A stretch of 64,000 nucleotides of DNA from Thalassobacillus devorans MSP14 (GTDB lineage: Bacteria > Bacillota > Bacilli > Bacillales > Halobacillaceae), in the NCBI RefSeq assembly GCF_000496835.1, contig NZ_KI543239.1, forward strand, positions 27,996 to 91,995. Direction: 5' to 3'. The position numbers and the translations under genes are program-made. The notes under the pieces are model-generated. The model worked only from the letters and a program-made list of their open reading frames with translations. It did not search any database and was not told the origin of the DNA. The stretch's first letter is position 1, and every line of letters starts with the position of its first letter. This document shows, in pieces, positions 57,697 to 64,000 of this stretch.

Positions 57697-58848
57697 ATGA
57701 CAAAATCATTTGAAACAAAAGTCGTACATAGTAAATTAAAGCAGGAAGAAGATAAGATCAACAGCAAAGCGACCCCGATATATCAAACATCGGCCTACTC
57801 CTTTGAGAGCCTGGAAGATTTGGAAGGCTACTTTGAAGGAAATGCTCCGTATCTTTACACGAGGAACGGCAACCCGAATACGGACGATTTGGGCTACTCT
57901 GTTGCCCAATTGGAAGGGGCGCCTGCTGGAATGGCTTCCTCATCGGGAATGTCTGCAATTTTATGCGGCATTTTAGCAGTAGTCGGGCATGGCGATCACA
58001 TTGTAGCAGCAGAAGACACCTATGGCGGTACCTATCAGCTGCTTACCCAGGAACTGCAGACTTTTGGTATAGAAGTGACACTCGCTTCTTTTGACAACCT
58101 TGAAGAAGTAGAAGATGCCATCCAGGAGAATACGAAACTTCTATACAGCGAATCTGTATCCAATCCATTTCTACGTGTAGAAAATATCAATGCCCTCGTT
58201 GAGATGGCAGAACGCCACCAGCTCATGACTATGATTGATAATACTTTTGCAACGCCGTATCTTTTGCAGCCATATGAAGAGGGCGTGGACCTTGTCGTCC
58301 ATAGTGCGACGAAATATATCGGTGGTCACAGTGATGTTTCTGCAGGTGTACTGGTCGGGGGGGAAGAACTGATTGAAAAGGCGAAAGGGAAAATGGTCAA
58401 CCTTGGTGCCAACCTTAGTCCTTTTGAAGCCTGGCTTGGTCATCGTGGGCTGAAGACATTGGCTCTTCGTATGAAGCAGCAATCGGAGAATGCCGATCAT
58501 GTAGCAGAGAGCCTGCGCAACCATACCGATATCAAACATGTATATTATCCGGCCTACGTTTCAGAAAAAGGAAACGGAGCCATCATTACGATTGAATTGA
58601 ATGAGCGATGCGATATGGATGCATTTTTCAAATCCCTGGGCTGGATTAAAATTGTACCTTCGTTAGCTGGAGTTGAAACAACGGTATCGTATCCGAAAGG
58701 AACATCTCACCGTGCACTTACTGATGAGCAGCGGGAGAAAATCGGAATCAATGAGCGTGTCGTCCGTATTTCTATCGGAATAGAAGGGGCAAAAGATATT
58801 TTGACGCAGCTTGGGGAAGCGATTGAGGAATCGTTGAATGAGGCTTAA
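57697..58848 (+). CDS. Cys/Met-metabolism PLP enzyme (cystathionine gamma-synthase/lyase family)
   Basis: A 383-residue fold-type I PLP enzyme. TPIYQTSAYSFESLEDLEGY, YLYTRNGNPNTDDL, ASSSGMSAILCGIL (phosphate loop), VSNPFLRVENINAL, and SATKYIGGHSD with the PLP lysine define the family; VPSLAGVETTVSYPKGTSH closes it. It could be cystathionine gamma-synthase, gamma-lyase or an O-acylhomoserine sulfhydrylase, and these are hard to separate by sequence. It is single, with a leader that suggests control by attenuation. Confidence 0.88.
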   Translation: MTKSFETKVVHSKLKQEEDKINSKATPIYQTSAYSFESLEDLEGYFEGNAPYLYTRNGNPNTDDLGYSVAQLEGAPAGMASSSGMSAILCGILAVVGHGDHIVAAEDTYGGTYQLLTQELQTFGIEVTLASFDNLEEVEDAIQENTKLLYSESVSNPFLRVENINALVEMAERHQLMTMIDNTFATPYLLQPYEEGVDLVVHSATKYIGGHSDVSAGVLVGGEELIEKAKGKMVNLGANLSPFEAWLGHRGLKTLALRMKQQSENADHVAESLRNHTDIKHVYYPAYVSEKGNGAIITIELNERCDMDAFFKSLGWIKIVPSLAGVETTVSYPKGTSHRALTDEQREKIGINERVVRISIGIEGAKDILTQLGEAIEESLNEA

Positions 58849-58891
58849 GTCCTGATTAAAGTTGGTGAAAAATTCACCCCAGTTGCCATGC

Positions 58892-58897
58892 TATAAT
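58892..58897 (+). promoter_or_regulatory. -10 element of the small toxin gene
   Basis: Perfect TATAAT 63 bases before the toxin ATG. No convincing -35 at 17 bases. Confidence 0.5.
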
Positions 58898-58933
58898 TGG
58901 AAGTGGAGCACGTCCTTTTAGGGAGGATCGGCT

Positions 58934-58958
58934 GCCCCCATCTGTCAGGAAGGGGGGT
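58934..58958 (+). promoter_or_regulatory. Hairpin hiding the toxin ribosome site
   Basis: GCCCCC (58934-58939) can pair with the G-run of AAGGGGGGT just before the toxin ATG, so the Shine-Dalgarno sequence would be closed in the full-length mRNA. This is a usual trait of type I toxins. Confidence 0.55.
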
Positions 58959-58959
58959 G

Positions 58960-59061
58960 ATGCCTACGAGCATATACGAAGTGTTGACCGTCATCTGGTC
59001 TTTCGGCACGTTTTTGATCGCTTTGCTCGCATTGATCATGCAAATGATCAATAAAAAATAG
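58960..59061 (+). CDS. Holin-like type I toxin peptide
   Basis: A 33-residue peptide, MPTSIYEVLTVIWSFGTFLI continuing as one hydrophobic helix and ending QMINKK. The layout YEVL--I--FGTF-IALL--I and a Lys-ended tail match the Bacillota putative holin-like toxin family (TxpA/BsrG-type). Such peptides insert into the membrane and stop growth when not silenced by an antisense RNA. ATG 58960 is preceded by AAGGGGGGTG inside a hairpin. The 3' region forms the overlap with the antisense RNA. Confidence 0.8.
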   Translation: MPTSIYEVLTVIWSFGTFLIALLALIMQMINKK

Positions 59062-59195
59062 ACCTCCCTATTCACTCGGCCAAAAGTTGATAGGGGAGAG
59101 GCCTATTCCTGTAGTGGATAGCTGATCCCCCGGAGGGGGCGTGTATCCATGGCCGCAGCATCAGCTGCGGCTATTTTTTATTGTATGATTATCTA
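59048..59195 (-). ncRNA. Candidate antisense antitoxin RNA
   Basis: On the minus strand, TGG-TATGAT (extended -10, at 59201-59206) could start an RNA near 59195. A stem GGCCTCTCCCCTAT / ATAGGGAGGTC followed by TATTTTTTATT would end it near 59048, within the last codons of the toxin. The RNA of about 150 bases would pair with the toxin mRNA 3' half, as in TxpA/RatA and BsrG/SR4 systems. Ends are inferred. Confidence 0.55.
59152..59180 (+). terminator. Intrinsic terminator of the toxin mRNA
   Basis: GCCGCAG / CTGCGGC 7-bp stem, CATCAG loop, then TATTTTTTATT. Confidence 0.85.
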
Positions 59196-59335
59196 TATGC
59201 ATCATACCACATCTGGCTATTTTTTAACATACTCCCGTATAGATCGTATTTTTATCGTATAACAGGAAAATTTGTGATTAATATGTTGTAAATGGGGGTG
59301 CCTTTTAAAAGGTTTATCTGTTTGGACTCTGACAA

Positions 59336-59527
59336 TTACATCAATTTCCGGATTGAGATAGCCAGGGTGGTGGGAGGGGATTGAAGAAGGAGTTTTGTAT
59401 TCATATCCCAAACGCCTCCACGATCAAGTTCTTCCCTCGTAAGCTCCATCACTTGCTTCCATAGTTTAGTTGTCTCATTAGTCGGACGGGCAAGAAAAGC
59501 ATCATCTCCGGTATAAAGAGTATAGTT
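59336..59527 (-). pseudogene. Possible gene relic in a 670-bp gap
   Basis: An open frame of 63 sense codons without a good start (NYTLYTGDDAFLARPTNETT, then KQVMELTREELDRGGVW) has protein-like composition, and a second frame (59217-59411) overlaps its end. They may be two parts of a frameshifted gene. No family recognised. The rest of the stretch 59207-59731 shows only AT-rich sequence. Confidence 0.25.
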
Positions 59528-59731
59528 TCACATTTGGAGATTATGTTAACATTTTCCATAACTGTGATTTGCCCATTAAATTCATAATTTCAGAAAACCT
59601 GGACAACCTCCTTGTAGGGAAGGTGCGCATTTTCAGTTGAAGAAGGTGGAGGAGGTACAGGTGTTAAATCGTCTCCTTAGAGGGTATGGGTGAATAGAGG
59701 ATGAAATTGCAGACAGAGAAGGAGAGATTAG

Positions 59732-59950
59732 ATGTATTCGGTAACTTTTCAAAAAATCTTACTTTATATTGGTATCGGGGTATTCATCGGACTTATGGTG
59801 GGTCTTATCTTCGGCGATGTCCACCTGGGGATTTATTCGATTTTCTTAAGTATCATCACAATTTTGCTGACGGCAATATTTGCTGAGTTGTATCATGTAC
59901 GTGAAGCGATCAACAAACAACGGACAGAGCAAGATAAATTACGGAAGTAG
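59732..59950 (+). CDS. 72-residue two-helix membrane protein
   Basis: A small membrane protein with two hydrophobic helices (about 8-28 and 32-52: LLYIGIGVFIGLMVGLIFGD; IYSIFLSIITILLTAIFAEL) and a charged helical tail (REAINKQRTEQDKLRK). ATG after GAAGGAGAGATTAG; a bidirectional terminator follows. Family unknown. Confidence 0.7.
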   Translation: MYSVTFQKILLYIGIGVFIGLMVGLIFGDVHLGIYSIFLSIITILLTAIFAELYHVREAINKQRTEQDKLRK

Positions 59951-59998
59951 AAAAAAGAGTAAAGCGGCGACATTATTATCGTCGCTTTACTCTTTTTT
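59951..59998. terminator. Bidirectional terminator between convergent small genes
   Basis: AAAAAAGAGTAAAGC / GCTTTACTCTTTTTT 15-bp stem extended by GCGAC/GTC pairing. U-runs on both sides. Confidence 0.92.
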
Positions 59999-60291
59999 TA
60001 GCGGAATAAACAAGTAAACAGCTGCTGGAATTTCATATAGTTATAGATGGTGTTTGCATGCCTTCCCTCTAGTGTATAAGGGTTGATTTTTGCCCGGAGG
60101 CAATCCATGAAGGCACGATCACAGAAGCAAGATGGGCCGTATTGCTGATAGCAAATGTCGTGGTACATACAACACGTATCCACCCCATTTACTGGTGCGC
60201 CGGGGCCGCTGCACCCTGGTCCGCACCAATTATAGCCGGGAAATATACAAAGATCCCTTTCCAATGTAACATCACTTTGGTAGCCGGACAT
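59998..60291 (-). CDS. Small phospholipase A2-like protein
   Basis: A 97-residue cysteine-rich protein. FPGYNWCGPGCSGPG (17-31) is the Ca2+-binding loop (YxxxGxG pattern), and CCMYHDICY (40-48) the active-site helix with the His44-Asp45 dyad of PLA2 enzymes. Cysteines at 15, 23, 27, 40, 41, 47, 55, 57 and 64 could form disulfides. It would hydrolyse the sn-2 ester of phospholipids. There is no signal peptide, so it is either intracellular, spore-associated or released in another way. ATG after ATAGGAGGAAACTGAC. The enzymatic role is inferred from the dyad and loop. Confidence 0.8.
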   Translation of the reverse strand: MSGYQSDVTLERDLCIFPGYNWCGPGCSGPGAPVNGVDTCCMYHDICYQQYGPSCFCDRAFMDCLRAKINPYTLEGRHANTIYNYMKFQQLFTCLFR

Positions 60292-60380
60292 GTCAGTTTC
60301 CTCCTATAGTTGTTTAGTTTAGATTATGTTTAGTTGAAGAAAAAAGGGAGAGTATTCGCCCAACGGGTTCAAATAAAAAA

Positions 60381-60407
60381 AAACCTGACCAGATCTGGTT
60401 AAGGTTT
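60381..60407 (-). terminator. Intrinsic terminator of the epimerase gene
   Basis: AAACCT and CCAGATCTGG within an interrupted stem, followed on the minus strand by a run of nine T residues. Confidence 0.75.
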
Positions 60408-60824
60408 TCTTTCATTAGGGTAATCACAGTATTCAATGATTGTCCCTCCGGTATCTGCAGGGTTGAGGTAGATCAATCTTCTGCCATGTTTATTGGTCCG
60501 TAATGTCTTCTCCAATGTTCGAATCCCTTGTTGTTGTAATGTTTCCAGTGCTGCATCCAAATCGTGGACATGATAGGCGATATGATGGACTCCCTTGCCT
60601 TTTTGCTTGATGAAGCGGGCTATTGGAGATGTAGTGTTATTCGTAGGTGCAAGCAGCTCTGTTCGGTTACCATTTATATCTATAATAGCTATCTCACTTT
60701 CCACGCCTTTTGCCTCGCTGCGGTAACGGTCGATCAAATGTCCTCCTAGTATATGCTGGTAAAATTCTATACTTTCATCCAGGTGCCGTATAGCCACCCC
60801 GATGTGATCCAGTTCGTATTTCAT
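60399..60824 (-). CDS. mce: Methylmalonyl-CoA epimerase (VOC family)
   Basis: A 141-residue VOC enzyme. YELDHIGVAIRHLDESIEFY holds the first metal His, ELLAPTNNTTSPIARFIKQK the CoA-binding helix, GVHHIAYHVHDLDAALE the second His, and GGTIIEYCDY the final Glu. These are the methylmalonyl-CoA epimerase ligands and signature. It interconverts (R)- and (S)-methylmalonyl-CoA in propionate breakdown. The mutase and carboxylase genes are not in this window. Confidence 0.88.
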   Translation of the reverse strand: MKYELDHIGVAIRHLDESIEFYQHILGGHLIDRYRSEAKGVESEIAIIDINGNRTELLAPTNNTTSPIARFIKQKGKGVHHIAYHVHDLDAALETLQQQGIRTLEKTLRTNKHGRRLIYLNPADTGGTIIEYCDYPNERKP

Positions 60825-60997
60825 TGGAAGTTCCTCCCGTAGTTATTTGTCTCTTACATCATAGCGCTTTTAGTTTGTTGTTTAAATGTTTACGGTGCAA
60901 TGGATGTGTTTTTGTGAGTAAAAGGAATGATTTTCTGTTATATGGAAGGAATTACTAACCGTCTCTAGAACTTCTTGAAAAAAGGAGGAGATTCGAC

Positions 60998-61501
60998 ATG
61001 AACGGAAAAGTAAAGACAATGGTTGAGCCGAAAATCATCACAAAAAGGGCATTCAAAATCATTGGATCAGCTTTTGAAACAACCATGGCGGAAAAGGATG
61101 TAAAGGTTCCACGGCTGGTCGAGGAGTTTCATACGAAAAGAATCGTAGAAATTGAAAATCGTGTGAATGCACCGGTTTCTTATGGTGTATTTATCGACCC
61201 GCCCAACTGGAATCCGGAAACAGAATCATTCACCTGGATTGCCGGAGTGGAAGTCGATAGCCATGACTTTCTCCCATCTGGAATGGTTGCCAGGACGTTC
61301 CCTGATCAGCAGTATGCCACTTTGCACTTCAATCCTGCTGAACATGAATTTGACCCTTATCCATTTTTACACAAATGGATCAAGCAAAACGGATATGAGC
61401 AAATAAAAGGACATGGTTTTGAGCTTTATGAGCCATATACGGGATCACAAACAGCGTTTATACTTCATTTACCAGTGCGGGAAACGGAGAGCCGGAATTG
61501 A
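60998..61501 (+). CDS. GyrI-like/AraC effector-binding domain protein
   Basis: A 167-residue single-domain protein of the GyrI-like/SOUL-related small-molecule binding fold. VEPKIITKRAFKIIGSAFET opens the domain, VNAPVSYGVFIDPPNW follows, and WIAGVEVDS then GMVARTFPDQQYATLHF and GYEQIKGHGFELYEPY complete it. Such free-standing domains bind amphiphilic or toxic compounds, and some are cyclopropanoid hydrolases. No DNA-binding part. ATG after AAAAGGAGGAGATTCGAC. Confidence 0.82.
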   Translation: MNGKVKTMVEPKIITKRAFKIIGSAFETTMAEKDVKVPRLVEEFHTKRIVEIENRVNAPVSYGVFIDPPNWNPETESFTWIAGVEVDSHDFLPSGMVARTFPDQQYATLHFNPAEHEFDPYPFLHKWIKQNGYEQIKGHGFELYEPYTGSQTAFILHLPVRETESRN

Positions 61502-61566
61502 GTCTTATGTGAATGTCTTGTAGAATAGCAAGAAAATAAGACATAAACAGAAAAAAGGTGTTTCGC

Positions 61567-62697
61567 ATGAGTTCATATATTGTAGTAGGGGCAGGGATCC
61601 TGGGAGCATCGACTGCTTATCATCTTGCTAAATCAGGGGCAAAGGTGACCTTGATCGATCGTGGTGAACCAGGGCAGGCGACGGATGCTGCTGCTGGAAT
61701 CGTATGCCCATGGCTTTCCCAGCGACGCAATAAAAAATGGTACCGGCTGGCCAAAGGGGGAGCCAGGTATTACCCTGATTTGATCGATAAACTGAAAGAG
61801 GATGGAGAAACAGAAACCGGTTATAAGAAAGTTGGAGCCATCAGTCTCCATACTGATGAAGACAAATTAGAGAAAATGGAACAACGCGCTTATAAACGTA
61901 GGGAGGACGCTCCTGAAATTGGAACAATTACCCGGATGTCTCCTGAAGAAACGAGAGCGCTTTTCCCACCCTTAGCACCTGAATATGGTTCTGTGCACGT
62001 TAGTGGTGGTGCCCGGGTCAATGGGAAGGCGATTCGGCAAGCGCTTATTCGAGCGGCTGAGAAAAACGGCACTGACTTACACCATTCGCATGCTTCCCTC
62101 ATCCATGAAGGGAATCGAGTAATTGGAGCGGAAACTGAGGAGCACAGACTCCTGGCGGACAAAGTAATTGTCACTGCAGGCGCCTGGGGTGGAGAACTGT
62201 TTCGTCCACTTGGTCTCTCCCTCCATATTACTTCTCAGCGTGCCCAGATTGCCCATGTAGAACTTCCCGGGGAGGACACAAGCACCTGGCCTGTCGTCAT
62301 GCCCCCAACCCCTCAATATATGCTCGCCTTTGAAAATGGACGCATTGTGGTCGGTGCGACACACGATGACGGTGTGGGGTTTGACCATCGGGTGACTGCC
62401 GGTGGTCTGCATGAAATTTTTGATAAGGCTTTAAAGGTAGCTCCTGGTCTGGGAGATAGCACAATGTTAGAAGCAAAAGCAGGGTTCCGGCCGTTCACCC
62501 CGGGTTTTCTTCCTGTCTTTGGGGAAATACCTGGGTTTGAAGGTGTTCTGATGGCTAATGGTCTAGGGGCTTCCGGACTCACAGTAGGGCCATATTTGGG
62601 AGCAGAGCTTGCGAGAATGGCACTTGGAGAGAAGACAGAGTTAGATCCGGCTGAATATGATGTTTCAGAAGCTATCAAAAAGGACAATTATAGATAA
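61567..62697 (+). CDS. FAD-dependent amino-acid oxidase/dehydrogenase (DAO family)
   Basis: A 376-residue flavoenzyme. The FAD motif YIVVGAGILGASTAYHLAKS is at the very N-terminus, then DRGEPGQATDAAAGIVCPWL typical of glycine oxidase/DadA-like enzymes, VIVTAGAWGGELFRPLGL in the middle, and LMANGLGASGLTVGPYLGAE at the end. Oxidises an amine or D-amino acid; substrate unknown. ATG 61567 lies 6 bases after AAAAAAGGTG; GTG 61558 is part of that site. Confidence 0.85.
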   Translation: MSSYIVVGAGILGASTAYHLAKSGAKVTLIDRGEPGQATDAAAGIVCPWLSQRRNKKWYRLAKGGARYYPDLIDKLKEDGETETGYKKVGAISLHTDEDKLEKMEQRAYKRREDAPEIGTITRMSPEETRALFPPLAPEYGSVHVSGGARVNGKAIRQALIRAAEKNGTDLHHSHASLIHEGNRVIGAETEEHRLLADKVIVTAGAWGGELFRPLGLSLHITSQRAQIAHVELPGEDTSTWPVVMPPTPQYMLAFENGRIVVGATHDDGVGFDHRVTAGGLHEIFDKALKVAPGLGDSTMLEAKAGFRPFTPGFLPVFGEIPGFEGVLMANGLGASGLTVGPYLGAELARMALGEKTELDPAEYDVSEAIKKDNYR

Positions 62698-62709
62698 AAA
62701 AATTTTTAG

Positions 62710-62738
62710 GGCACACTTCCTGATAGGGGTGTGCCTTT
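62710..62738 (+). terminator. Intrinsic terminator of the DAO gene
   Basis: GGCACAC / GTGTGCC stem with a 12-base loop and TTT. Confidence 0.65.
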
Positions 62739-62823
62739 ACGTATTGTTTTCATCCAATTGGTTTTATAAGAAGCAAGCAGTGGTAAAGGTATAGGGTTAA
62801 CGACAACTACGAGGAGTTAGTTT

Positions 62824-63810
62824 ATGGATATATTAATGTTTGTATTATTTATACTTTCTGCAGTAGCTGCGTATTACCTCGCAGTGCAGTTAGCATCGTA
62901 TGGAGACGGTGTAAAAGAAAAGACGAAAGCTTCGTCTGCTTTCGTTGGCATTCTGATCGGGGTAGCCATCTCATTGCCCGAACTGACAGCTAGTGTTACA
63001 GCTATCATGATTGATAGCCCTGACTTAGCAATGGGGAATTTGCTGGGCAGTAATCTATTCAATATCCTGGCACTGGCTTTACTGGATATCCATTATCGCC
63101 GACAGCAAATCATGGGACACACAAACCTGGAAAGTAAATTATATAGTTATTTATTGATTCTTATGACCATGGTCGTCATGATGGCTCTTTCCCTCACACT
63201 TCCTGAAGGGATCTATCATGTCGGTTACACCTCTGTAGTCTTGGTATTCCTTTATTTTGGCGGAATCAAATGGATCAACAGCCGTTCCGAAGAAAAAGTC
63301 AAACGTAGATCAAGAGAGAATCGCCGTTTCGACGATCATTCTAAAAATCAGGTTGTATTACACTTTATTATATACGCTCTGTTGATAATGGCAGCCGGTT
63401 CTGTTTTGACCATCACAGCAGATCAGATTGCCCAGATTACTGGTCTGGGGACTACCTTTATCGGCTCCATTCTGGTAGGTGCAAGTACATCCCTGCCTGA
63501 TGCTGTCAGTGTGGCCACTGTTTTGAAGCTGAGAAATTACAATATGGCGGTAAGTTCAATGCTAGGTAGCAGCGCATTCAACCTTATGCTGTTGTCCTTT
63601 ACAGATGCCATCTACTTTGGAAATAACTTATTCCAGCACGCCGCACCAACCCACATGGTCACAAGTGGCGGTACTATATTAATGGTGCTTATCATCTTAT
63701 ACAGCATTACCAGGAAAAAGCCTCGAACAACGTTTGTCTATATCCTGCCTTCCCTTTTAATAGCTGGTATCTATTTGGCTGCAATTGTTGTAATGTTCTT
63801 GATGAAATAA
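62824..63810 (+). CDS. Na+/Ca2+ exchanger family (CaCA) protein
   Basis: A 328-residue, ten-helix antiporter. The two alpha-repeats that bind the ions are GVAISLPELTASVTAIMIDS followed by MGNLLGSNLFNILAL, and GASTSLPDAVSVATVLKLRN followed by SSMLGSSAFNLMLL. In the second repeat Asp replaces the more common Glu of the SLPE motif. A loop of about 35 charged residues lies between the halves (SRSEEKVKRRSRENRRFDDH). It probably extrudes Ca2+ in exchange for Na+ or H+. ATG after GAGGAGTTAGTTT. Confidence 0.87.
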   Translation: MDILMFVLFILSAVAAYYLAVQLASYGDGVKEKTKASSAFVGILIGVAISLPELTASVTAIMIDSPDLAMGNLLGSNLFNILALALLDIHYRRQQIMGHTNLESKLYSYLLILMTMVVMMALSLTLPEGIYHVGYTSVVLVFLYFGGIKWINSRSEEKVKRRSRENRRFDDHSKNQVVLHFIIYALLIMAAGSVLTITADQIAQITGLGTTFIGSILVGASTSLPDAVSVATVLKLRNYNMAVSSMLGSSAFNLMLLSFTDAIYFGNNLFQHAAPTHMVTSGGTILMVLIILYSITRKKPRTTFVYILPSLLIAGIYLAAIVVMFLMK

Positions 63811-63812
63811 AA

Positions 63813-63850
63813 AAATGCGCGAGGAAGCGTTCGTGCTTCCTTGCGCATTT
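63813..63850 (+). terminator. Intrinsic terminator of the exchanger gene
   Basis: AAATGCGCGAGGAAGC / GCTTCCTTGCGCATTT 16-bp stem with one mismatch pair, then TTTCTT. The last 150 bases of the window show no gene. Confidence 0.88.
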
Positions 63851-64000
63851 CTTAATAGCTCCCCAGCCAGTTGATCACATGGAAAGTGAACCGGTGCTAC
63901 ATAAATGGTAAGATTCTATAAACATGATGCCTTCCCGTTATGGTCACCTATAAAAGTCGTAATGACCCTGTTAAATCTTCGTGTTAATTTTACAATTAAA

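Noticed and set aside
57588..57713. Leader reading frame of 41 codons overlapping the start of the PLP gene
   Set aside because: No proper ribosome site (AAAGG is 13 bases away), the frame runs through a terminator hairpin, and the composition is not clearly protein-like. Kept only as a possibility in the leader finding.
59217..59411. 64-codon minus-strand frame beginning TTG near the toxin locus
   Set aside because: No ribosome site, overlaps the more protein-like relic frame, and the end runs into the proposed antitoxin promoter.
1..64000. CRISPR array, prophage or insertion sequence
   Set aside because: No regularly spaced direct repeats, integrase, transposase, phage structural gene or IS-type terminal repeats with a transposase frame were found.

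Overview
The window looks like ordinary chromosome from a low-GC, endospore-type Bacillaceae, probably a halophilic or halotolerant genus such as Halobacillus, Thalassobacillus or Virgibacillus. This is inferred from strong AGGAGG ribosome sites, frequent TTG/GTG starts, Bacillus-only families (YjcZ, YitT, DUF2512, DUF1002, DUF420, DUF2935, YqcI/YcgG), a Bacillus-type small holin-like toxin and two families of Bacillaceae-like intergenic repeats. No prophage, transposase, CRISPR array, rRNA or tRNA was seen.

Layout. 0-15 kb: two tandem TsdA-like dihaem cytochrome lipoproteins (the first cut by the left edge), an SdcS-type dicarboxylate transporter behind a 23-bp perfect inverted repeat, glutamate dehydrogenase, a secreted LVIVD protein, UV endonuclease UvsE, a flavin amine oxidase, glutathione peroxidase and the overlapping hom-thrC-thrB operon. 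15-15.6 kb: two inverted copies of a dispersed repeat. 15.8-26 kb: the most striking region, a 12-gene plus-strand operon. It encodes a NarI-like cytochrome b with an added four-cysteine tail, a NasC/NarB-type molybdenum nitrate reductase, a four-cluster ferredoxin subunit, a Tat-dependent Rieske protein, three small unknown proteins, a NarK nitrate transporter fused to a PAS domain, a sensorless histidine kinase, an NreC-like regulator, an NreA-like nitrate receptor and a second kinase with three PAS domains. GC-rich palindromes of NreC-box type lie just upstream of its promoter.

26-42 kb: MscL with a zinc ribbon, DUF2512, MFS and NhaP-type transporters, a LysM protein, an FNT-family nitrite/formate channel, a flavodoxin-like oxidoreductase, a tandemly duplicated microprotein unit with sigma-B-like promoters, a ComEC-type MBL hydrolase, a compact aconitase coupled to a small zinc protein, a zinc alcohol dehydrogenase, an amino-acid permease, a LysE exporter, YjcZ and a V4R-STAS protein. 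42-64 kb: mostly single metabolic or membrane genes (VOC proteins, an acyl-CoA dehydrogenase-like protein, DJ-1/PfpI, YeiH with a divergent LysR, DUF1002, DUF420, an SDR, an amidohydrolase, YitT, MBL, a gamma-family PLP enzyme with an attenuator-like leader), a type I toxin-antitoxin locus, a small phospholipase A2, methylmalonyl-CoA epimerase, an amino-acid oxidase and a Na+/Ca2+ exchanger.

How the genes work together. The 15.8-26 kb operon appears to be a self-contained nitrate respiration module: nitrate uptake (NarK), reduction in the cytoplasm by an assimilatory-type catalytic subunit connected to quinol through respiratory-type redox partners, and nitrate-responsive control (NreA, two kinases, NreC). 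No nitrite reductase is present, and the FNT channel 4.5 kb downstream could export nitrite. Everything else is in short operons or single genes separated by intrinsic terminators.
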